A DNA stretch of 10,416 nt from Holophagaceae bacterium UBA692 (GTDB taxonomy: Bacteria; Acidobacteriota; Holophagae; Holophagales; Holophagaceae), in NCBI GenBank assembly GCA_002297665.1, contig DBMS01000318.1, forward strand, positions 1 to 10,416. The letters are read 5' to 3'. Positions 1-5,518 of the stretch are shown here, one piece after another. The notes under the pieces were generated by a model, which worked only from the letters and a program-made list of their open reading frames with translations, did not search any database and had not been told where the DNA came from. Position numbers and translations under genes: made by a program. The first letter of the stretch is position 1. Every line of letters starts with the position of its first letter.

Positions 1-20
1 GCTGCCATCACCCGTAGGGC

Positions 21-116
21 GGTGCCTGGAAGCCCGCTTCTCGGGTGCAAAACCCTTGAAAATATGACCTATATTTCCTGCGGGTCTTGCGCCCGATAAT
101 CGGGCTTCCAGGCGCC
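21..116. repeat. Nested inverted repeat (REP/MITE-like or cruciform element)
   Basis: Two 35-base arms (21-55 and 82-116) are inverted copies of each other, with 30 of 35 positions complementary. They flank a 26-base A/T-rich centre. Each arm contains its own small hairpin: CCCG-cttct-CGGG in the left arm and CCCGATAATCGGG in the right arm. The centre contains AAATAT-gacct-ATATTT. The element could therefore fold as one long hairpin or as a three-armed cloverleaf. No ORF or T-tract goes with it, so it does not look like a simple terminator. Whether it is dispersed in the genome cannot be judged from this window. The GCCTGGAARCCCGC core of the arm recurs once, at 287-300. Confidence 0.75.
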
Positions 117-325
117 GTCGCGGGGCCGAATAATACATGGACAGCCTCCTAGCGCTGTCAAGGGCGAACAGTGGGTTCCTTTGCCAGAACAGACCGGGAA
201 CCTGCTGTCCTGCCTCTGACAATCAATTTGATCTCCTGTTCATTCAAGCTGATCACATCCCGGCGGGACGGAGATGGGGCCCGATCGCCTGGAAACCCGC
301 GTCCGCGCCGGCCGTGATCCCGGGT
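117..325. other. Non-coding stretch left of the BON gene, with short palindromes
   Basis: I see no convincing gene here. The contents are an inverted repeat GACAGC-N8-GCTGTC (140-159), a minus-strand TTGACA (161-156) that could be a -35 box for a gene left of the window but has no good -10 partner, a palindrome ATCAATTTGAT (222-232) and TGATCA (250-255). Just past the BON stop codon, AACCCG (294-299) and CGGGTT (321-326) could pair as a weak GC-rich hairpin. It has almost no T-run, so I do not call a terminator. Confidence 0.4.
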
Positions 326-1099
326 TCAACGGGCGGCGACCGTCATGTGATTGCTCACCTTCTTGACGCCTTTGATGCCCTCGGCGAGGCGAGTGACCTT
401 TTCCTTCTCCGCCTCGGTCTTGGCCTGGCCGTGCACGGAAACGTTCCCGCCCTTGGTAATGACCTTGGTGGCCATGGCCCTGACGGATTTGTGGAACAGG
501 AGGCTGGTCTTGATCTGGGCCGTGATGGAACTGTCGTCGATGGCCTCGCCCAGGGACTCATGGGGGGGGGCCGCTCCGTTGACGGTAAGTTCGTTGCGGA
601 TTTCGGTGACCCCTTCCACGTCCTTGGCATACTCGCCCGTGAGATCCTTGGAGGCCTTGCTCTGGGCGACACCCGTGAGGGTCACCACGCCTCCGGCGGT
701 GTGCACTCCGGTCGCCGAGGCGCTGACGTTCTTGTGGAAAGCCAGAGTCGACTTCACCTTCAATGTGATCCAGTCGTCGGAGGCGGGGGCCGGCTGAGTT
801 CCGGTGACCGTGATCTTGTTGACCACGCTCTGGACGCCCGGCAAATCGCCAACAGTCTCCTCGGCGAGGCTGCGGTGGAAATCCACCGTCACGGTGCCCG
901 TCAGCGTGACGATGCCATGGGAGGAGTTCACTTTTACGCTATCCTCCTTCAGGAAGCTCCTGAAGTTGTAACTGTTCTTGGCGGCTTCCTCGATGCGCTG
1001 GTCCGTGTCGGCGGCCAAGACGGGAACGCCGGTGGCCACGAGCAGGAGGGCGGAGGAGCTTGTGAGAGCGCTGAGGGCGTTCAGTCGGGAAAGGCGCAT
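326..1099 (-). CDS. Secreted protein with three BON domains
   Basis: The 257-residue product begins with a basic n-region and a hydrophobic stretch (residues 1-30, ending VPVLAA-D), a standard Sec signal peptide, so it should be periplasmic. Three BON repeats follow, at about 32-98, 108-174 and 188-254. Each has the pattern VxxxxGxVTLTG followed by a helix and a closing GVxxVxNxxTV strand; the second and third start with TLKVKSTLAFHK and TAQIKTSLLFHK. BON domains occur in OsmY-like proteins and bind phospholipid or act as envelope modules; the exact role here is unknown. I start at 1099 because the signal peptide follows directly and AAGGA lies upstream. A longer in-frame start at 1342 would put 81 low-complexity residues before it. 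A run of nine C (coding strand) sits between BON2 and BON3. A sigma-54-type promoter lies about 130 bp upstream, suggesting induced rather than constitutive expression. Confidence 0.9.
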   Translation of the reverse strand: MRLSRLNALSALTSSSALLLVATGVPVLAADTDQRIEEAAKNSYNFRSFLKEDSVKVNSSHGIVTLTGTVTVDFHRSLAEETVGDLPGVQSVVNKITVTGTQPAPASDDWITLKVKSTLAFHKNVSASATGVHTAGGVVTLTGVAQSKASKDLTGEYAKDVEGVTEIRNELTVNGAAPPHESLGEAIDDSSITAQIKTSLLFHKSVRAMATKVITKGGNVSVHGQAKTEAEKEKVTRLAEGIKGVKKVSNHMTVAAR

Positions 1100-1237
1100 G
1101 CGTTTATTCCTTGAAAGGGGTGGGTGGGAGGTTTCGCCCGCTGGCCAGCGTGCGGCCCAGAGCGAGTGGAAGGGCCGGCTTTTCTGCGGCCTTGCCCACC
1201 GAAGGGCACATCGGATGGGACCGTGCAGGTTAGACCC

Positions 1238-1253
1238 AGCATTTCCCGTTCCA
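1238..1253 (-). promoter_or_regulatory. Sigma-54 (-24/-12) promoter for the BON gene
   Basis: Read on the minus strand (1253 to 1238) the sequence is TGGAACGGGAAATGCT. Against the consensus TGGCACG-N4-TTGCW it keeps the GG and GC dinucleotides at the obligatory spacing and matches 10 of 12 defined positions. The predicted start is near 1227, giving a leader of about 128 nt. The presence of a sigma-54 activator gene next door supports the call; there is no experimental support. Confidence 0.55.
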
Positions 1254-1315
1254 CATTTTCGAAGGCTTGGGTTGCATGCCTTTGGATCGCGGACGCAGGC
1301 TGACCCGGCGGGGGG

Positions 1316-1330
1316 TCGATCATTGTGATC
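1316..1330. promoter_or_regulatory. Putative enhancer-binding-protein site upstream of the BON promoter
   Basis: TCGATCATTGTGATC contains the perfect inverted repeat GATCA-ttg-TGATC (1318-1330). It lies at about -89 to -103 from the predicted BON start. It resembles the GATCA-centred upstream activating sites of XylR/DmpR and the sites at 5234-5250 and 5347-5363. Assignment to the neighbouring regulator is inference. Confidence 0.35.
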
Positions 1331-1369
1331 CCCCGTCTCCATCCGATCGAAGGGTTGGCGGGCGCCCGC

Positions 1370-1612
1370 TCAGTGCCAGTGCTCCAGCATCCGCCCGGCC
1401 CATTCCTTGATGGGGCTGCCCCGGGAGCGAAGTCGCCAGGCCTCCTTCGTCACCTCCAGGGAAGGGCGCTTGTCCTCCTGGAAGGCTTTCCCCATCTCCC
1501 TGCCGACCGGCGCCTTGGGAGGGTGAATCTCCGGCAGTCGGACGCATGCCAAGGTCGTCAGGCCGAGGGCCTGGACCAGCAGGTTTGTGCACCAAGCGTG
1601 ATGCGTCGGCAT
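1370..1612 (-). CDS. Small hypothetical protein downstream of the sigma-54 regulator
   Basis: This is an 80-residue ORF from ATG at 1612; a GTG at 1636 would give 88. I do not recognise it. Its N-terminal part has a weakly hydrophobic stretch (NLLVQALGLTTLAC, about residues 10-23). The C-terminal half is basic and helix-prone, ending SPIKEWAGRMLEHWH. About 85% of third codon positions are G or C, like its neighbours, which favours real coding over chance. The start lies 25 bases after the regulator stop on the same strand, so the two are probably co-transcribed. A 12-base palindrome (GCGGGCGCCCGC, 1358-1369) follows the stop directly. The ribosome site is weak (GGGCGG). It could be a small partner of the regulator or a conserved hypothetical; function unknown. 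Confidence 0.5.
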   Translation of the reverse strand: MPTHHAWCTNLLVQALGLTTLACVRLPEIHPPKAPVGREMGKAFQEDKRPSLEVTKEAWRLRSRGSPIKEWAGRMLEHWH

Positions 1613-1637
1613 GGATCCGCCCGGGGTCGACGTCACG

Positions 1638-3284
1638 TCACACCTTGGGCGCAGCGATCAGGCCGTAGCTCTTCAGTTTGCGGTAGAGGGTCGCAGCGCC
1701 GATCTTGAGCTGTCTGGCCGCATGGGTCTGGTTGCCGCCGTTGAGTTTCAGGACCTGGAGGATGTGGTCCCGCTCGACGTCCTCCAGCGACTGGACAGTA
1801 CCTTCCACGGCGATGGGCTTGGAAGGAGCCTGGCGGACTTCCTCCGGGAGGTCCTCCAGCTCGACCCGGCTCCCTTGGCCGAGGGCGACCGCGCGCTCCA
1901 TGGCGTTCTCCAGTTCGCGGACGTTGCCCGGCCACCTGTAGCGCAGGAGCTGGTCCGCGGCCGCCGGCGAGAAGCCGGAGAACTTCCTTTTCATCCAGAT
2001 GGCCGCTCCCGCCATGAGGATCCGTGCCAGGGGCAGGATGTCCTCCCTGCGGTCCCTCAGGGGCGGCACGTGAAGTTCGACGACCTTCAGCCGGTAGTAG
2101 AGATCTTGCCGGAAGGTCCCGGAGGTGGCGCCCAGTGCCAGGTCGCGGTTCGTGGCCGCGATGATGCGGACATCCACCTTGCGGGTCTTGTTCTCCCCTA
2201 CCCGCCGGATCTCCCGTTCCTGGATCGCACGCAGGAGCTTGACCTGCATTCCGGGCGACACCTCCCCGACCTCGTCGAGGAGCAAAGTCCCCTTGTTGGC
2301 CGCCTCGAACAGCCCAGGGCGGTCCATCGTGGCGCCGGTGAACGATCCGCGCGCGTGGCCGAACAGTTCGCTCTCCAAGAGGGACTCGGTGATGGCGCCG
2401 CAGTTCACCGCGATGAAGGGACCATTGGACCGAGTGGATTCATCGTGCACGACCCGGGCGATACGCTCCTTCCCAGTGCCGCTTTCACCCGTGATGAGCA
2501 CGGTGGAATCGACCTTGGCCACGCGTCGGGCCAGGTCCACGATGCTGCGCATCGCTTCGCTCTTGGCCACGATGCCCAGGAGGGGCTCCGCAAGGTCGGG
2601 CGCCACTTCCACCAGGGCACGGCGGTGCCCCCGGAGCTTATGCTCGGCGGCCTTCAAGGATTCCGTGACGCGTTGGAGCGATACGTCGAGGCAGTCCTTG
2701 AGGGGCTTGGACTCGAAGAACCGAAGTTCCTCCGCGCAGGCGTCCCCCCAACCCTTCCGGGTGTGCCCGATCAGGTGGCAGAAACCATGGCCGTTGCCCG
2801 CGCATTTGTCCTCCAGCACGAAAATCTCCTCCTCCGACGCTCGGGAAAGATATCCGCTGATGAGCCCGCAGATGGTCCAGCACATGGGGGCGTCGGCCCG
2901 GCCGAAATGAAGCAGGTGCTGCTCGGCTTCGTAGGAGGAGGTGAGCATCAAGCCTTGCCGGGAAAGGGGGTCCAAGCTTCCGGGTTCCACCCGGAAAAGG
3001 CCTTCGAGGGTGTGGATCCGGGTTCCCGCCTCGAACAACTGCTCTTCGCTGTCCCATTTGAATTGGGACGCCAGGGCTTCCGCCATGCGCCAGCCGTGGG
3101 CGAAGCCGAACTGGGTGAGGATGGTCCGGGCGGCGGCGAGGCCAAAATTCTCGACGAGATACTTGCGCAGGATCCCCATGGCCACGGCATCCAGGAGAAT
3201 GGCGCGCTGGCCGGCGAACCGGATGAGCCCACTCTCTGAATCCAGTTCGAGGAGTTCTTTGTGGTCAAGGTCATCGACTCGCAT
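1638..3284 (-). CDS. XylR/DmpR-type sigma-54-dependent transcriptional activator with V4R sensor domain
   Basis: A 548-residue bacterial enhancer-binding protein. Residues 10-100 match the XylR_N sensor module. A V4R domain follows (about 110-180), with C135, E158, C161 and C169 at the same spacings as the structural zinc ligands of MopR/DmpR. A linker helix (about 200-225) leads to the AAA+ domain: Walker A GESGTGKE (266-273), the sigma-54 contact loop GSFTGA (313-318, Ser replacing the usual Ala), Walker B GTLLLDEVGE (332-341), the FRQDLYYRL segment with arginine-finger candidates (391-399) and WPGNVRELEN (451-460). The C-terminus has a Fis-type helix-turn-helix (about 505-541). In this family a small aromatic or other hydrophobic effector relieves repression by the sensor domain, allowing ATP-driven open-complex formation. 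I chose the ATG at 3284 over 3329 because AGAGG precedes it and the XylR_N fold starts there. Sigma-54-like promoters of both flanking envelope genes make them its likely targets. Confidence 0.93.
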   Translation of the reverse strand: MRVDDLDHKELLELDSESGLIRFAGQRAILLDAVAMGILRKYLVENFGLAAARTILTQFGFAHGWRMAEALASQFKWDSEEQLFEAGTRIHTLEGLFRVEPGSLDPLSRQGLMLTSSYEAEQHLLHFGRADAPMCWTICGLISGYLSRASEEEIFVLEDKCAGNGHGFCHLIGHTRKGWGDACAEELRFFESKPLKDCLDVSLQRVTESLKAAEHKLRGHRRALVEVAPDLAEPLLGIVAKSEAMRSIVDLARRVAKVDSTVLITGESGTGKERIARVVHDESTRSNGPFIAVNCGAITESLLESELFGHARGSFTGATMDRPGLFEAANKGTLLLDEVGEVSPGMQVKLLRAIQEREIRRVGENKTRKVDVRIIAATNRDLALGATSGTFRQDLYYRLKVVELHVPPLRDRREDILPLARILMAGAAIWMKRKFSGFSPAAADQLLRYRWPGNVRELENAMERAVALGQGSRVELEDLPEEVRQAPSKPIAVEGTVQSLEDVERDHILQVLKLNGGNQTHAARQLKIGAATLYRKLKSYGLIAAPKV

Positions 3285-3383
3285 GGACTGCCTCTGATTC
3301 AAACCGTAAGGAAAGAAGCGCCCGGTCAATGTAACAGTTCAATCTTTTGCGGTCATGGATTCCTTCCAACACCACCTGCATTG

Positions 3384-3400
3384 GACGCTCGTCGAACGTC
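3384..3400. promoter_or_regulatory. Near-perfect 17-bp palindrome upstream of the regulator gene
   Basis: GACGCTCGTCGAACGTC has half-sites matching at 7 of 8 positions around a central base. It lies about 100 bp before the regulator start, in the 201 bases between that start and the OmpA-gene terminator. It could be an operator for autoregulation or for another factor. I found no convincing -35/-10 or -24/-12 pair in this gap. Confidence 0.3.
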
Positions 3401-3475
3401 AAAGGGATTATGATCCTGGTCATGAAGGAAGGAGGCCTTTCCGCTGGATTCTTCACCAGCCGTGGGTCACCGAAA

Positions 3476-3517
3476 ACGGAAATTAGAGCAGGGAGCCGAT
3501 GAAGGGGCTCCCTGCTC
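3476..3517 (-). terminator. Rho-independent terminator of the OmpA-family gene
   Basis: A perfect 12-bp stem (3486-3497 with 3506-3517, GAGCAGGGAGCC and its complement) has an 8-base loop. On the minus strand it is followed by a U-rich tail (TCTAATTTCCGTTTTC). It lies 34 bases after the stop codon at 3551, so it should end the OmpA-gene transcript and separate it from the regulator gene. Confidence 0.85.
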
Positions 3518-3550
3518 CATTCCTTCCGGCCCTGGGAATCGGCGGGCTGA

Positions 3551-4990
3551 TCACTCCGAGGTGAGCCCCTCACCAGATACGACCAGCTCCACTCTCCTGT
3601 TGGCCTGACGCCCCGCAGGGGTGTCGTTGGTCTCGATCGGGTTGGCCTTCCCGAAGCCCTTGGAGACGATGCTATCGGTTGGGACCCCCTGGCTCACGAG
3701 GTAGACCCTGGAGACCTCGGCGCGCTGTTCGGAAAGGCGCTGGTTGAGGGCATCGTTTCCGGTGCTGTCGGTGTAGCCTTCGGCCTCGATCTTCAGCCCC
3801 TTGTGGGTCGAGAGGATGCCGGCGATCTTGGCGAGCTTCTCCCGGGCAACGGGTTCGAGCGTGGACTTGCCGGACTGGAACTGCATGCCGGACATGCTCA
3901 CGATCAGGCCCCTGGCGGTGGCGCGGGTATCGAGCACCGTGTTGAGCTGGGCCATGAGGCGGCTCCGCAGGTTGGCGGTCTCCTCCTCGGCCGAGCGGGC
4001 CTGCTGGTTTGCGGCCTGCACCTGGTTGCTGGCGGCCTGGGCCTGATCCTGGGCGCGGGCTTCGCCGGCGGTTGCTGTTTCCACCGCCCGTTTGGCTTCA
4101 TCCAGGCGCGCCTGGTTCAGCCTCGCCTCCTGGGCCACCCGCTCCGTCTCCTGGCGCTGGGCGGCGATGAGGCGGGCGTCCTCGGACCGCTGAACGGATT
4201 CCCGGGCCATCATGATCCTGTCCTTCTTCTTGGCGTCCGCGATCTCGGCCTGCTGGAGGTAGCTCTCGGCCTTGCCCAGGGACTCCCCAGCATAGGTCTT
4301 GGCGCCCGCAGCCTGGGCGATGGCCACGGCGTTCCGGGCCTGGTAGACGTCAGCGGGGGTTTTGTCGTCCATGACCATGGGCGAACCGGCGGCCACGTTC
4401 ATCGTGTACTGGCCGCGCTTCAGGAGTTCATAGTGGGCGTCGATCTCTTCCACCTGCCCCGTGGCGTCCTTGCCGACCACGTTCTCCATGATCACAACAT
4501 CGCTGGGTTTGGAAACTGCGAAGTACGGCTCGGCCGTCACCACCAGGCCGAAGGTCTGGAGGGTCTCGGTGACCTCGACCTTGCCCTTGCCTTTCTCAAG
4601 GCGCAGTTCGCCGAGGTTGGTGGCCCGTCCTTCCGGGGAGATCCCCCAGAGGACGTAGGTGAGGTATTCCGACCCGAAGGTGGAAGCGTCGGGCAGATCC
4701 TTGACCTTGGCGGCTATCTGGATCGTGCCGGATTTGCTGCGCACTTTCGCCACACCCACCGCGTTGGGCGCGAGCACCGTGCCCTTGAGTTGGATCTTTG
4801 TGGTCGATTTGAGGTTCCGGTAATTGATCGCCCGGGCCGAGCCCTGTACGATGAGCACTCGGTACAGGGGCGCGGCGCCCACCGAAGTCGTCTCCGTGGC
4901 GACGGGGCTGGCGATGGGAGTGACGGTGGGGCTTTGGGCCTGCAGGACCACGAGGGCGGCTGCGAAGGGGGCTGTCTGCCAGATTTTCAT
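3551..4990 (-). CDS. OmpA-family peptidoglycan-binding envelope protein with DUF4398-like/coiled-coil middle
   Basis: The 479-residue product starts with a short signal peptide (about 1-18, no lipobox cysteine). Residues 60-165 are a beta-rich module (LTYVLWGISPEGRATNLGEL, then PYFAVSKPSDVVIMENV) that recalls the RskA-type extracytoplasmic domain; this is tentative. Residues 212-270 look like DUF4398, with alanine-rich helices (DVYQARNAVAIAQ, SYLQQAEIADAKKK). Residues 270-350 are a Gln/Ala/Glu-rich coiled coil. Residues 365-475 are the OmpA C-terminal domain, with D408 (GYTDSTG) and R423 (SEQRAEV) at the 15-residue spacing of the diaminopimelate-binding pair. The protein probably bridges periplasm and cell wall. 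I chose the ATG at 4990 because the signal peptide and AAGGCGAG precede or follow it correctly; the longer frame to 5161 lacks a signal. It has a long regulatory region upstream and its own terminator, so it is monocistronic. Confidence 0.92.
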   Translation of the reverse strand: MKIWQTAPFAAALVVLQAQSPTVTPIASPVATETTSVGAAPLYRVLIVQGSARAINYRNLKSTTKIQLKGTVLAPNAVGVAKVRSKSGTIQIAAKVKDLPDASTFGSEYLTYVLWGISPEGRATNLGELRLEKGKGKVEVTETLQTFGLVVTAEPYFAVSKPSDVVIMENVVGKDATGQVEEIDAHYELLKRGQYTMNVAAGSPMVMDDKTPADVYQARNAVAIAQAAGAKTYAGESLGKAESYLQQAEIADAKKKDRIMMARESVQRSEDARLIAAQRQETERVAQEARLNQARLDEAKRAVETATAGEARAQDQAQAASNQVQAANQQARSAEEETANLRSRLMAQLNTVLDTRATARGLIVSMSGMQFQSGKSTLEPVAREKLAKIAGILSTHKGLKIEAEGYTDSTGNDALNQRLSEQRAEVSRVYLVSQGVPTDSIVSKGFGKANPIETNDTPAGRQANRRVELVVSGEGLTSE

Positions 4991-5044
4991 GGTCTCGCCT
5001 TTCAGGGGAGGTTTTCGCGTCTGTGGTTCTTCATTGAAGAAGGT

Positions 5045-5080
5045 CCCCCTTTGGGGGCTGGGGTCACGCCGGGTTCCCGG
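5045..5080 (-). promoter_or_regulatory. Two GC-rich hairpins in the leader of the OmpA-family mRNA
   Basis: CCCCC-ttt-GGGGG (5045-5057) and CCGGG-tt-CCCGG (5069-5080) would both form in the roughly 100-nt leader expected if transcription starts near 5093. They lie 55-90 nt before the start codon. They may affect mRNA stability or translation. I recognise no known riboswitch. Confidence 0.3.
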
Positions 5081-5103
5081 GTAGATCTGCGCAAGCTGGA
5101 AGA

Positions 5104-5119
5104 GGCAATCCACCACCCA
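5104..5119 (-). promoter_or_regulatory. Candidate sigma-54 promoter of the OmpA-family gene
   Basis: Read on the minus strand, TGGGTGGTGGATTGCC keeps GG and TTGC at exact -24/-12 spacing but departs from consensus at C-A-C and at the last base (8 of 12 defined positions). The start would be near 5093. An A/T-rich tract (5180-5215) and GATCA-type sites lie farther upstream, the order seen in XylR/DmpR promoters. Confidence 0.4.
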
Positions 5120-5233
5120 AGTGGAGCACAGAAGTGCAGGGTGGCCAAAAGTCCCGTGCACAATCCGGGCCGATCCGTATATGGCTAATTAAATTATACT
5201 TATACCGCCATCCGGAGTAGGTCTGCGGGAGCC

Positions 5234-5250
5234 TCGATCAGGTTGAAGCC
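5234..5250. promoter_or_regulatory. Putative enhancer site, copy proximal to the OmpA-gene promoter
   Basis: TCGATCAGGTTGAAGCC matches the sequence at 5347-5363 at most positions (shared TYGATCARGTTGA). It lies at about -141 to -157 from the predicted start, a usual distance for a sigma-54 enhancer. Confidence 0.35.
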
Positions 5251-5346
5251 AACATTAACCGTCGAGGTGGGCGAGCCATGGGCTTTCACGAGGCCCGGCC
5301 TGCCATTGCGCGCGCTCCTTCGAATTGGAGGCGGCCCTGCCCCATA

Positions 5347-5363
5347 TTGATCAAGTTGACCCT
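5347..5363. promoter_or_regulatory. Putative enhancer site, copy distal to the OmpA-gene promoter
   Basis: TTGATCAAGTTGACCCT contains the palindrome TTGATCAA, which is one half of the XylR/DmpR consensus TTGATCAATTGATCAA as I recall it. It lies 113 bp from the similar site at 5234. The rest of 5251-5518 holds no gene I can support. Confidence 0.35.
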
Positions 5364-5518
5364 GGCATGGCTGTTCCCGCTCATGGGCTGCCAACCCGCA
5401 TGGTCATGGTTCCGCGTGTCCCGATCACGGCCATGTTCAGGTTTCTCCGCCAGCAAACGAGGCTCAACGCCAGCCCGCACCTGCTTCACCCGGTTCGGGG
5501 ATGGAGAGCAGCCCGGAT

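Noticed and set aside
137..1114. Plus-strand open frame opposite the BON gene
   Set aside because: Antisense shadow; crosses the signal peptide and all three BON repeats in reverse.
1100..1342. N-terminal extension of the BON protein
   Set aside because: It would bury the signal peptide 81 residues in, and it overlaps the likely sigma-54 promoter.
1611..3239. Long plus-strand open frame opposite the sigma-54 regulator
   Set aside because: Antisense shadow of a high-GC gene; no recognisable domain, while the minus strand has a complete enhancer-binding protein.
4991..5161. N-terminal extension of the OmpA-family protein
   Set aside because: No signal peptide at that start; the region holds the leader hairpins and the promoter candidate.
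3803..5188. Long plus-strand open frame opposite the OmpA-family gene
   Set aside because: Low-complexity Gly/Leu/His product typical of the antisense frame of a GC-rich gene.
5200..5489. Short minus-strand frames in the OmpA upstream region
   Set aside because: No recognised domain or ribosome site; considered a decayed gene but I could not join the frames into a known family. The region carries the proposed enhancer sites instead.
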